DNA from: Euptelea pleiosperma
Taxonomy: Eukaryota; Streptophyta; Magnoliopsida; Ranunculales; Eupteleaceae
DNA: 64,000 nt
Reading direction: 5' to 3'
NCBI GenBank assembly: GCA_035048495.1
Contig: CM068547.1
Span: forward strand, 23,195,913-23,259,912
Under the pieces are notes generated by a model. That model ran no database searches and had not been told where the DNA came from. It saw nothing but the letters and a program-made list of their open reading frames with translations. Both the position numbers and the translations under genes were made by a program. This document shows, one piece after another, positions 32,440-43,131 of the stretch (position 1 is the stretch's first letter; each line of letters starts with the position of its first letter).

Positions 32440-33385
32440 TAGTTCATAAAAAAATATATTTTCTTGTAAAAATCATAACTAAATAAATATAAATTAAAAA
32501 AATACAAACTCAATGGATTTGAAGACTATATTCACTAAGGTTTCTATGAAAAATAAATTTAAATATATTTATTTCCAAAATCGAAGTCGAGATTCTTAAA
32601 GAACTAGAATGCACAGAATCTAAAATTCTGAGTTTTAAAGAAAAAGTCATTACCTTAGAAAAATTACAACTAAATAAATACATAGCTTAAAAATATAAAA
32701 TCAATGAATCTAAAAAATAGATTCACATAGGTTTATAGAAAAAATAAATAAAAAATATTTAGTTTTAAAATATGTGTAAATCCTTAATCAACTGGACCGC
32801 ACAGAATCTAGAATTTTGGATCTTGTAGAAAAGTCCAGTACATTATAAAAATTATAACTAAATAAATAAATATCAAAAAAATACAAACTCAACTAATTTA
32901 GAAACTAGATTAATAGAGATATCTATGAAAAATAATTATTAAAATATTTTGATTCAAAATATAGATCAAAATCTTTAATAAACAGAACTGTACAGAATCT
33001 GGAATTCTAGGTTTTATAGAAAAGTACATTACCGTTAAAAAATTAGAACTTAATAAATAAAAATTTTAAAAATATAAACTCAATTGATTTAGAAAATAGA
33101 TTCACAGAGGTATCTATAAAAATTAATTATAAAAATATTCAGGTTTAAAATATAGATCAAAATTTTTAATTAAATAGACCGTACAGAATCTAAAATTCAA
33201 GGTTGTGAAGAAAATGATAGCACCTTAAAAACATCATAACTAAATAAATATAAATCGTAAAAATACAAACTCAACAGTTTTGAAAAATAAATTCATAGAG
33301 GGTTTTAGGTAAAATAATTAAAAAAATATTTAAGTCCTAAAAGTACGACAAAAATTATAAAGAAATGGTTATCTGTTATAGGTAC
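32440..33385. repeat. Tandem repeat, about 190-bp unit, five copies
   Basis: The word ACAGAATCT recurs at about 32613, 32801, 32992 and 33183, and ATAACTAAATAAATA recurs with the same spacing from about 32467 to 33236. Units are AT-rich and diverged. They lie wholly within LTR E. Confidence 0.85.
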
Positions 33386-35295
33386 CAAATAAGTCATGGC
33401 TAAATCCATCATGATGGCACCAAACAATAATCGACTCAAGAAAAATATACTAAATCATGCCCAAATTAATTTGTAATGAAGATCTACTATTATATAATGA
33501 AAGAAAAGTAATAACTTGAGAAAGAACAAGCATAGGATGGATCAAGCACACTTACCTTAAGGTTTCTTGAACTTTAATGAAAATATAAAATTTCTTCAAA
33601 TTTGAAAGTCGTCGAATCGTCTTCTCCTTAGAGTATGTTCTTCTATTCAGAGTCCCCATCAATTCTCATTTCTTGTTCGAGTGTGATCAGTGTCCGAATG
33701 AAGGTTTAATTGAGATTTATCTATTCTTTAATGGAGTTTAGGTTTGTGAAAGTTTCTAAAGCTTTAAGATTTTCATAAAGAAGTTTAGGGAAGGATTAAG
33801 GTTTCTATTTTAGTGAAATTCGTAACTATCAAAGGGATGGCTTTTTCAACCCTCAAAAACCCATATTTTACATTACTAATGGGTTAGAAATTGGCCCAAG
33901 ACCTATATATTTCAGTTAGGCTTCATTGAAGATTATTATTAAGCCTAAAAGGCCTCTAGATTGGCCATACGGGCGTCACCCAACAATCATAACATAAATA
34001 ATCAATTATTGATTCAATTAAACTATATTATATAATTTAAAAGTTTATACAATAAGGTATTGACACATGTCATACACACATAAATCACATAAAATAGTCT
34101 AAATACACAAAAATCACAAAAAAGTTTAAAGCCTAAAAAAATTATCAAGTCGAAATGACCTGAAAATGGATTCGCAGGTCCCACACTCCTATTAAATAAA
34201 TAAAATATAATTAAATATTATTTTTTAAAATATAGGAATTGTAGGAAAGTTCAAAAATTACGAAAATACTATTTTTGTCACAATCTCCCGAAATCTCCCG
34301 CTAGGGTTTTTATGTCTCAAGAAAGGTTCCAAATTTCACAGGTAAGTGTAAGGATAAAATAAGAATATTTTTGGTTTCTCGGACCCACAAAATAATTTTT
34401 TTATAAAAGTTCTGGACTGTTAGCTGGGGAAAGAAAAAGTCTCCTACAAGTTATGGTTCATTATTTTTAGTAAGAAATTTAGCCCTAAAGAGCGAGTTTA
34501 AAAAATAGCAGGTTTTTTTAAATTTGTTAGAATGAAACCAAATTAAACATACATACTTAAGCATTATATTAAACCATAAAAACAATAATAAAGATCTAAA
34601 AAATATTTAGATTTTCATTATTAGGTGAATTTATCATAATACCTTAGAACGAAAGTTCAGGGTATTACATGCTCGATTAGGAAGGTGACTTAGTGACCAT
34701 ACGAATAGGTATAAAATGAACAAAATATAATGGTCAAACCTAGTCAATGGATAGACCCGAGTCTAAGTCAATTTTATTGATTTCTGAGAAAGTTCGATCG
34801 ATTGAACTATTTAGGCCAATCGATTGGACAAAGCCCAATTGATTGGAGACCTCTGTGAAATCGATTGGAGCTTATGGGACAAAAACTTATTTATGTCCGA
34901 TCGATTGACTTTGTACAATCGATTGGATTTACGAAGTAAAAATCCATCTGTACAAGACCAATCAATTGGACCCAAAGTGCAATCGATTGGACTTAGCCCG
35001 ATCAATTAGACCTAGTGTACAATCGATTGGACATCACACGAGTTGAGTCTTTTTTTTATCCGAAATTCTAGTCCCCATTTATCCCACTTTCTAAAAGACT
35101 CTAGGCTACGAATTCTATAAATATAACTTATCTTTGGCTTTACAAAATACATTTCTACACTTTAGAATATAGAGAAAAAAGTTTTATTTATCAAGAGTGC
35201 CCATTCGAAGAGCAAAAGGCCTTTAGTTCTCTTAAATATCTTGTAAGCTTTTCTCTTCTAGATCAAAGCTAAAAGCTTGATCTCTTACTCATCAC

Positions 35296-35920
35296 TTATA
35301 CTTGCTCTAAATTTTAAACAATTGATATTATTGATGAAACAAAATTGAACTAATGTGCTTAGTTAATTTTTCTAAATAACTCAATTTTAGTGCCTATCAA
35401 GATTGATTCATGAATTGAAATTTAATATTTCTCTGAATATTATTATCTTGATTTATCATCTTTTCTTGAGCTAGTTAAAAAATGGTATTTGATGTGAAAA
35501 GTTTTGATAGGAGACTAGGAAAATGAGCCTATACTTTCAAAATTTTAATGAATTTTTTTTACCCTGAGTCCAATCGATCGGACTACACAGACCAATCGAT
35601 CGGACCAATCCAATTGATTGGACTGTAAAGGCCAATCGATCAAACTTTCTCCAATCGATTGACCACTTAACCCAATCGATTGGACAGCGCGAATCTCAAT
35701 TTTATAAAACCCAAAATAGGTCATTTTTGCTCCAATCGATCCCTCCGCTTCTCAAACTTCTCCCAATCGATTGCAAGTGCCTGATCTACTATTCCACAAG
35801 CTTTTTGTAGTGAGGTGCTCTCTATTTCTCTAGTTTTTCACTTCATCCTCTTCATTGTTTTTGTGATCTATTTAGAACAAAATGGGGTTTTTTTGGTATT
35901 TGCTTCAATTTCTTGTCCTT
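35296..35920 (+). promoter_or_regulatory. Internal region with CAATCGATTGG array upstream of extra frame
   Basis: After about 270 bp of AT-rich sequence, 35565-35775 contains about nine CAATCGATTGG/CAATCGATCGG words. CT-rich sequence and the start codon at 35921 follow. The motif is otherwise confined to the LTRs of this family. Position suggests an internal promoter or a captured LTR-derived regulatory array; this is inference. Confidence 0.45.
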
Positions 35921-37238
35921 ATGGCGGACAATCCCAAACGTCAGAGGATCATTGTTCGCTCCGACGATGAGAGCGATGATAATGAACCTCTTGTGCTTCG
36001 GGGTCAATATCGTGCCAAACGAAGAGGAAGACCTTCCTCCTCTAGACATCCTAAGAGAGGAGAATCATCTAGAGGACCGAGAAAAGCTCGATCTCGAGGA
36101 CGATCTGGTCCTACAGAGATTCCTGAGGTTAGTACACCCATTTCTCATTTTCTCTCTCCTTCAGCTAGGGAGAGATTTAAGCATTTTAATATTCATAAAT
36201 TTACTATTAAGAGAGTGGTTGAGTTTGGTTCAATCGTGGGATCCTTTGTTCATTCCATTTTTACTTCTATGCAGTGGATTCTTGCTATGAGCCTGAACAT
36301 GTCATACTATCCTGTTTTGGTCAAACTTTTCTATGCCAACATACATTCCATTCAGTGCGATGACAAGAATCAACTATCGTTTGAGACGTATGTCTCTAGG
36401 GCTATTTGATTATTACCCCCGATTTGATTTCTACCTTGTTGAGCATTCCTCGACCTATTGCTCTTCTTGAGTATCCTCCTAGGACTAGAGAGTTGACGAC
36501 TGATAAAGTTCTCATGACTGAGACTCTCACTGGTCAGACCTTAGATTGGAAATCGCATATTCCTCTTACATCTCTTCTACTTGATTATCGCTTGTTGCAC
36601 CTGATTTGTGGATACAACATTGATCCACCTGGCCATGGGGCAAAGGTGAACATTTGCTATATCATCTTGGTTTGGTTTTGTCATTGACCTTCCTAGATTC
36701 ATGTTTAGGGCCCGAGCAAGAGCTGGTAACAATCTAGCTAATCATCCATGTCTTCCTTTTCCTCTCCTCGTGAGTTCTATCTACTACGGCTTGATGTTCC
36801 TATCTCACCATCGGAGGATGTGTGTTCACTCATGGGACCTATTGGACCCCCTCTACTATCAGTAATAGTATGTCCCAGGTCCGTCGGGTCACTGATGTTT
36901 CTCCTGGTTTCGAGGATATCTTTGATGATGACTTGGGAGATAATACAGAGCCGAGAGCGAGGAATGCAAATACAGAGATGCAGCCTTCTTACATGCAGCC
37001 CCTCGAGATGCATGTGACGTATACATTAGAGTATCTTCATCATCAAATGATTGGATTTGATTAGCGGCTCAACTCGCATGAGGATTGGATGTCACAGAGC
37101 TTCCATCGGTTGGAAGAGAGACAAGATGCCAGTTTCAATCGGATGACTGGCACACTGACGGACATGCAGCAATACATGGAGCATCAATTCACTATGATGG
37201 GATTCGGTCAGCATCCATCATTTCCTTCTTCGAACTAG
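35921..37238 (+). pseudogene. Extra (non gag-pol) retrotransposon frame, hypothetical protein
   Basis: Begins MADNPKRQRIIVRSDDESDD (an ATG at 35882 in frame is also possible). A basic R/S-rich region follows (RRGRPSSSRHPKRGESSRG), then ARERFKHFNIHKFTIKRVVE and MSYYPVLVKLFYANI. After a frameshift near 36405 comes PDLISTLLSIPRPI and LTSLLLDYRLLHLICGY. After further lesions it ends HRLEERQDASFNRMTG, MEHQFTMMGFGQHPSFPSSN, TAG at 37236-37238. The middle recalls plant element proteins annotated as 'putative plant transposon protein' (Transposase_32-like). Function is unknown. It lies between LTR D and the polypurine tract of LTR G. Confidence 0.6.
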
Positions 37239-37893
37239 CATGATGGTACTAGACCATCTTCTTAGTCTCGTAGGGAGAGACTTTTGCTTGAGTTATCTGT
37301 ATTTATTTTCTTGGAGATCGTTGTACATAGATAAACTCATTTGTTTTGTGGTTATACTGATCTGTATTATTTTTTTGATGATTTGTCCCAGAGTATAAAC
37401 CTTATTATCTTTTTATATGGCATGGTACTGTTTGTATTTTGTTATATATTTGTTATGCACTTGTGTTTCATGATAATTTGCAATGCATGCTATTTATCTA
37501 CTTATATTTTTGTACCTTCGTCATTCTGTGACAAAAAGGGGGAGAAAAAAATCATAGAGGTAAACAAGTATATGCATGAGATAAAGGGAGAAAAATTTAG
37601 GAGGAGAAAAATTTCGTTGTCATATTGTTATTATTTCTCTAACTTGTGATGTGCATAATTTTCTCACTGTAATGTTTAATTATTTATTTTTGCCAATGAT
37701 AGTACATGGTATGTTTTGTTGGCAGAATGTGCAAGGAACAAATCAAAGCTTCTATTCTATTATCTATTTGTTATCTCCGAGAGATTGTGAGATAGTGATT
37801 GAATCATGTAAGAGGGTAAGATTGTAATTCTATTTTCTATTTACCTTTTATATGATTAAATGTTTTTGTCACGGAATTGCCAAAAGGGGAGAT
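37239..37893 (+). other. Copia A 3' untranslated region and polypurine tract
   Basis: From about 37540 it matches element B next to its 3' LTR (ATCATAGAGGTAAA, TATCTCCGAGAGA, TTGTCACGGAATTGCC) and ends in the tract CCAAAAGGGGAGAT directly before the LTR at 37894. This shows LTR G is a true 3' LTR. Confidence 0.82.
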
Positions 37894-38285
37894 TGTAAAG
37901 AATATTTTTATATCCTAGTTTTGGCAAAGATTCTGTGTGACATAAAACATCCATGTAACCGTTCCTACGAGCACCAGTGTAGTATTGAAGATGTAGTGGT
38001 ATGCATACTTCATCGACTATGTGAGGACTAAAAGACAGAGACAACAAGAATCAGACGGTTGACAACAAGAGTCATCTGAGTAACTACCCATTTGTCGGTT
38101 ATAGATCGTGTACACTCTCTTAGGAAGGTAAGTGACTTAGTAGCCATAGGAATATGTTTAAAATGGATAAAATATAATGGTCAAACCTAGTCAATGGACA
38201 GATCTAAGTCTAAGTCATGATTATTGACTTCTGGGAAAGTCTGATTAGTCTAATCGATTGGAGACCTTTGTGAAATCGATTGGAC

Positions 38286-41040
38286 TGTCACACCCCAAAA
38301 TCCGAGTTCTCGACCCCACCCAATTGCTTGTAGGTGGGCCCGTTTACCCGAAATCTAAGGTGTGATAAAAATCTAATGATTACTATCCTACCTAGTGAAC
38401 TCAATTATAACCCAGTGGACTTGGTCCTTCAATCTTATTATGAATTTATTTTGGTTTAAACTTATGTTAAATATTCAATTATGCGAAAGCGTTTCAACCC
38501 CTAAGATAAATTATGATTTATCAAATAGCAAAATTCATCAAATAAACCAACCATGCTATAATCATCCATTAAACTGAATAAAAAGTGTTACAATTTGAAA
38601 TGACACAATGTCACTCACAAAATAACAAAAAAATAAAAATAAAGAAATAAGGTTCATCCATGATGAGGATGTCTAGATCTCCTTTGAACCATCATCCCCA
38701 TAATAGAGGCCGTCACTCGTTGCCTCGGTTCCATACTCATCCTCCCATGCTTTTTCGTCCTCAGTTGCCTCGTTTTCTACAACATCTAGGTACCGGCAAA
38801 AAGCCGTGAGCTAATAAAGCCTAATAGAAAAATCTGCAGTACAATGGTATAAAAAAATATCGAATTAACATGTCATTCTTTATTATGCTTGCATTTTAAT
38901 CATACATGCTCATAATTTTTAATAATAATTATCCTGACACGTATCATCTAAGGTATTTATTTTTATTCTACAACCCATCGCGAAGTCTCTTTCTCCTTCC
39001 CACACCGGGAGCAGCTCGTAAGCTCTTTTAATGGAGGTTCAGGGCTTTTCACCCAAAGGCTCCAGGCCTTTCTTGCTTGGAAATAAATCGTTCTTGGCAC
39101 AATAAATTAACTGAATGATATACGTCTCCACGATTTGATAATCTGAGGAAATCATTAATAATCAACCATTACCATGCCTCAACATTTATCATACTATAAT
39201 TTCCAATCACATCTATAGATCTAATGCCATTTTTCTCATATTATCATCATCATATAATTATCAAGACACGAAATCATGAATAAAAATTGGCCCTCTTTAT
39301 CATGAAATTTCGAAAAGATATAAAGACGGAAGAAAACAATTAATCATGCATATAATTTCGAATAACAAGCAAATACAAATATCACATGTGAATTCTAATC
39401 TCATTCAACCTTGTACCTATGGCTGTCAAAGGGCCGGGTCAGGGTAGGGCCTAGCCCGACCCTAGCCCTACCCTCACTTACAAAGGTGAGGCCCTAACTC
39501 GGCCCTAGCCCTACCCTCAAGGGCCAGGGCCGGGTTAGGGTAGGACCAGGGCCTAGAAGAAAATTATTAAAAATATAAAATATTTAATTAAAAAAGTGGA
39601 TGCTTTAATAATGCACTTGGCTTGGGAAAGCGTTTCCTTGGTTTAAGATATATAGATTTTTCAATGAATGATCATAATTTTGAAAACGAACCTTCTAGTT
39701 TCTTTAAAAACCTCGATAAAGTAAATGATATATTATAAATTTACACTAGAAAAAGTCATTTTGAAATGATTTTGAACCTTAAATTTTCAAAATAGGAATG
39801 ATTTTGGAAAGGCTCAATCGTTTGGAAATTGCCCAAAATTGTATCTTTTTTAGGATAAATGTAGTGTCCAACACAATAACATTATAACATGTGTACCTAA
39901 GGAAACTGTGAGACCATGTCAACCAATTTCTCCATTTTCTTTTGTATGTTTAGTTTTTCAAAAACGGGTTTGATTCCCTAGGTAGCTTGGAACTCTCATA
40001 ACAGTTGGACACTTTAAGTGGCCAATGACCGGTATATGTAAAAGACTAAATTTAGTTTTACCATGCACTTAATGTACCATTTTCTAAAAAAAAGATGCAC
40101 TATGGGTGTTGTTTTATAGAATATAATTTTAAAAAATAATATCAGATATGATTTGCTAAGGGCCGGGTAGGGCCGAGCCCCCTTGAGTGTGACCGTAGCC
40201 TGGCCCTTATTTAGAAGGGCCTTACATATTTAGGCCCCGCCCTAAGGGCGTGAAATTTATAAAAAATCAAAGGGTAGGGTAGGGCTACCCCCTTGCAAGA
40301 GGGCCGGATTGACACCCCTACTTGTACCTACCTCGGATTGGTTCTTTAATGGAGGTATAGAATTACTTAAATTGTAGAAGTGCTCAGATGGAACTCTCCT
40401 TTGGAGTATGTAATTCCCCTCGGTATCCCATTCGATTATCCCTTCTAGCTCGAGTTTGATCAGACATTAGATGAAGGTCGATCGGAGCTTTCTCTTTTCT
40501 CTCTAATGATTTTTTTCTCCTCCCTAATTGAGCTTCTCTCCCCCTAAAGCTCTTCCAATTTTAGTAAAGGTGGTTGAATTTTGTGGAATGAATCTCTAAT
40601 GCTTATTCAATAAATAGATTTGTTTGATTTTCAAAAAATTTAAAATTTGAATTATTTTAAAATTTGAAATCTTTCATCTCAAAGGTTGGGATGAGAGAGG
40701 ATTCCCTCATTCAACTCTCTCAGATCAATAAATAAAGGGAATGAGAAGTGATTTTCGTAACTCTCAAAGGGGTGGACTTTTCAACCTTCTAAAACTCTTA
40801 TTTTTAATTAATTATGGGCTAGAATCGGGCCCAAGGCCCATATATATCCACTAAGCTTCAATTAACATTATTTCTAAGCCCAAAAGGTCTCTAAATTGGC
40901 CCTACGGGCCTACCCAACAATTATAACTCAATCAAACATGAAATTACTTATATTAATAATTTAAACATTTATTAATTATGTATTATGTTGGAAATTGCGC
41001 CATTACGCGTGAATCATCCTAATTCCTTTAATTACTCTCT
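38286..41040 (-). repeat. Tekay-like LTR F inside LTR G
   Basis: Plus-strand start TGTCACACCCC; on the minus strand the end reads GGGGTGTGACA, as in the other Tekay-like LTRs here. The section around 40330-40950 matches LTR E (33550-34000). The right boundary, near 41040, is uncertain, and some of LTR G was lost there. It contains a hAT-type element. Confidence 0.7.
39418..40320. mobile_element. Non-autonomous hAT-type element with perfect 8-bp target duplication
   Basis: Left end TATGGCTGTCAAAGGGCCGGG and right end, inverted, TAGGGGTGTCAATCCGGCCC form short terminal inverted repeats. CTTGTACC occurs on both sides (39410-39417 and 40321-40328). Eight-base duplications are the hAT superfamily hallmark. 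Sub-terminal regions are rich in GGGCCGGG/CCCTACCC words on both strands; the 600-bp core is AT-rich with no transposase frame. Confidence 0.85.
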
Positions 41041-41465
41041 AAATTCGTTGATTCAAATGACGTGGACGCATAGGCAGTAGGCCTTGGCTAAGGTTAGAAG
41101 CTGCATTTGCAACGGTGCTGCGTAGATAACCTTTGTTTCATTTAACTTTTCAGTTAGTGATACTTTCCATCTCAACGTGGTCCCGTGGTTTTCCTTGGCT
41201 AAGGTTTCCACGTAAAAACTCTTTGTCTTATGAATGTTTGATTGTTGTTCCGCTAATTGTATTGATTAGATCAAATGGCGAAAAGACAATATACCAATGA
41301 GGTATATTTGATTTGAGTCGGTTGTGATAATCTTTTATCAATCAACTAAAGCATGTGATTTTATTACTCTTACTAAGACCAATAAAACTTTAATTAATTT
41401 TTAAATACCTAATCACCCCCCCTTCTAGGTATTCTTACGTAAAAGAGAACGGACTGGTTATTTCA

Positions 41466-41470
41466 GAGGT
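41466..41470 (+). other. Right target-site duplication of copia A (GAGGT)
   Basis: Exact match to 17623-17627 and directly after the LTR end at 41465. Confidence 0.85.
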
Positions 41471-41933
41471 TGCCACCTTAGTCATTTCAGATATAACTAA
41501 ATGGAGGAAGTTCATATCTAACAGGAAGAGGTTGTCTTATAACTGACTCTTCCTAAATCAGATCTGACGAACGAGAAGTGAACACGTGGGGGCGTGAGTC
41601 ATGCCATCCCCAACCCTATAAATGCACTGTAACTTGAACTGGAAAAGGATCTGAACCTTACGCTCCAAATACGATATCTACTCTTCTCTGACCTTCTCAT
41701 CTTTTCTATTTAAAGTGTTAATCAGAAAAACACTAGATACTAACTTGAGCGTCGGAGTGTTGTCAACAGGTGCACCATCGCCGTCCTTGAGGAATATTAT
41801 CACAACAATCAATGCAAAGAATCTTCCAGACCTCGACGCTTTAGATTCTTACCACCTGGAGCATCTACCTCGAGATACAAGTCATTTTAACCCCAAAGAT
41901 TGTGTGGGTTAGATCGAATATTTTTCCCCCACA
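41471..41933 (+). repeat. Gypsy-type LTR1, right part
   Basis: Continues 16865-17622. It contains a TATA box (CCTATAAATGC, about 41619), then ACTTGAGCGTCGGAGTG (about 41746), a phrase also found at about 43009 and, changed, 55668. It ends TTTCCCCCACA at 41933. The terminal CCCACA is the inverted complement of the start TGTGGG. Confidence 0.75.
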
Positions 41934-43131
41934 GGTACTGTATTTTCCAACCAAGAGAGTGTCCATGAAAGATGACTGGGTGTGCGCCGAAAACTGACAT
42001 CTGGCACCTCGGTGCTTGCATGAATAAATGAATCGACAAGACTCAAGAGTGACATCCATCAACTATTTAGAAGCATGTCAGACTCATTAGAAAATGACAC
42101 GTGTTAGACAATACCTCAAGGAAAATGAGTCTCGGGATAATAATTCCCGACATCCATACTCCCCGACATCTAGTCTTATCGATCTAACAAACATAAATTG
42201 TCCCAACAGAAAGGACAATATTAGGATAGGCCGAGATGCTTTATCCAATCAACTTGTCGGTTAGGCTTTCAACCCTTCCCAGCAAGAATTCATCAGTAAA
42301 CTTGTCGGTTAGGCTTTCAACAATTCCCGACAAGTCCTCATCGGTAAACTTATCGGTTAGGGCTTTCAACTCTTCCTGGCATGACCTCATCAATCAACTT
42401 GTCAGTTAGGCTTTCAACCTTTCCCGGCAATCCTTCATCAATAAACTTGCCGGTTAGGTATTCAACCCATCCCGACAAGTTCTCATCAGTAAATTTGTTG
42501 GTTAGGCATTCAATCCTTTCTGATAAGTGCCGACATCTATTTTATGACAAAAAAGTTGATAAAATATCCTAACCAGTAAACTATCAACACGTCAACATCC
42601 ATACAAAAGGTGCCACATGGCATAAGATCTAGCCATTAGTTAAAACTCCCATCATTTTCATAATCAAAGATCTGCCACACAAATAGTTCAGATCTAACTG
42701 AAAGGAGGAATTGTGTCAGACAAAATTCTTCTGAAAATAGATCTGGCCAATGAGGAGTGAGTAAGTCAAACATAAGACATGTCTCTAACGAGCTATATAT
42801 ATCAAATGACCAAAACAGAGGAAAAGATCCCTAGCTCAAGATCTAAAACCCTAAAGCCCCATATCTAACACATCTGAACCCAGAATCACTTCATCTTTTC
42901 TCAAACTTTTTCCTAGAGAGAAAATGAGAAAACAGAGAGATCTCATCTAGAGATTCTTGTCATCTTTATTTCGAGTGTTCTATCTTTCATCCTATAAACA
43001 CTCACTGACTTGAGCGTCGGAGTGTTTTTGACAAGTACACCACCACCACATTTGGAGGAATTACTCGATCGTCCACAGCAAGGAGAACATACAATCTCGA
43101 TCGACCTAGTGGATGTTGGCATAAAATCAAC
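41934..43131 (+). repeat. Gypsy-type LTR2, adjoining LTR1 head to tail
   Basis: Parallel to LTR1 throughout: GTATTTTCCAACCAA, GACATCTGGCACCTCG, minisatellite, ATCTGCCACA, TATA (GCTATATATATC, about 42790) and GACTTGAGCGTCGGAGTG. The right end is set only approximately near ATCAACA (43131). No internal gag-pol separates the two LTRs. Confidence 0.6.
42251..42540. repeat. Minisatellite, 48-bp units, six or more copies
   Basis: AACTTGTCGGTTAGG recurs at 42251, 42299, 42347, 42396, 42444 and (as AATTTGTTGGTTAGG) 42492. Each unit also holds CAACCCTTCCCGACAAG, the same word as in the 17132-17480 array. Confidence 0.92.

Larger units (their letters stand above)
31194..34669 (-). repeat. Large Tekay-like solo LTR E inside LTR D
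   Basis: Plus-strand ends are TGTCATGCC and GGTATTACA; on the minus strand it starts TGTAATACCCTGAAC and ends GGCATGACA, like the chromovirus LTR at 10802-12829. At 3476 bp with no coding domain or primer site it is most likely a solo LTR. Flanks CGCTT and TGCTC can both derive from CGCTC, the sequence in intact LTRs, each by one C-to-T change. It shares sequence with F (CTAAATTGGCC-ACGGGC region). Confidence 0.78.
30972..35295 (+). repeat. Extra LTR copy D (split by element E, 3'-truncated)
   Basis: 30972-31193 plus 34675 to about 35295 together match the first two-thirds of LTRs A and G, including the CAATCGATTGG array (about 34795-35035) and the TATA region. The end with the primer-site junction is missing. 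It may be the 5' LTR of a separate non-autonomous element ending at LTR G, or a product of recombination within A; the sequence does not decide. Confidence 0.75.
37894..41465 (+). repeat. 3' LTR G of copia A (split by F)
   Basis: 37894-38285 and about 41047-41465 are the two ends of the LTR, TGTAAAGAATATTTTTAT and GGTTATTTCA. Part of the middle is missing at the F junction. The repeated GAGGT after 41465 matches that before LTR A. Confidence 0.85.
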
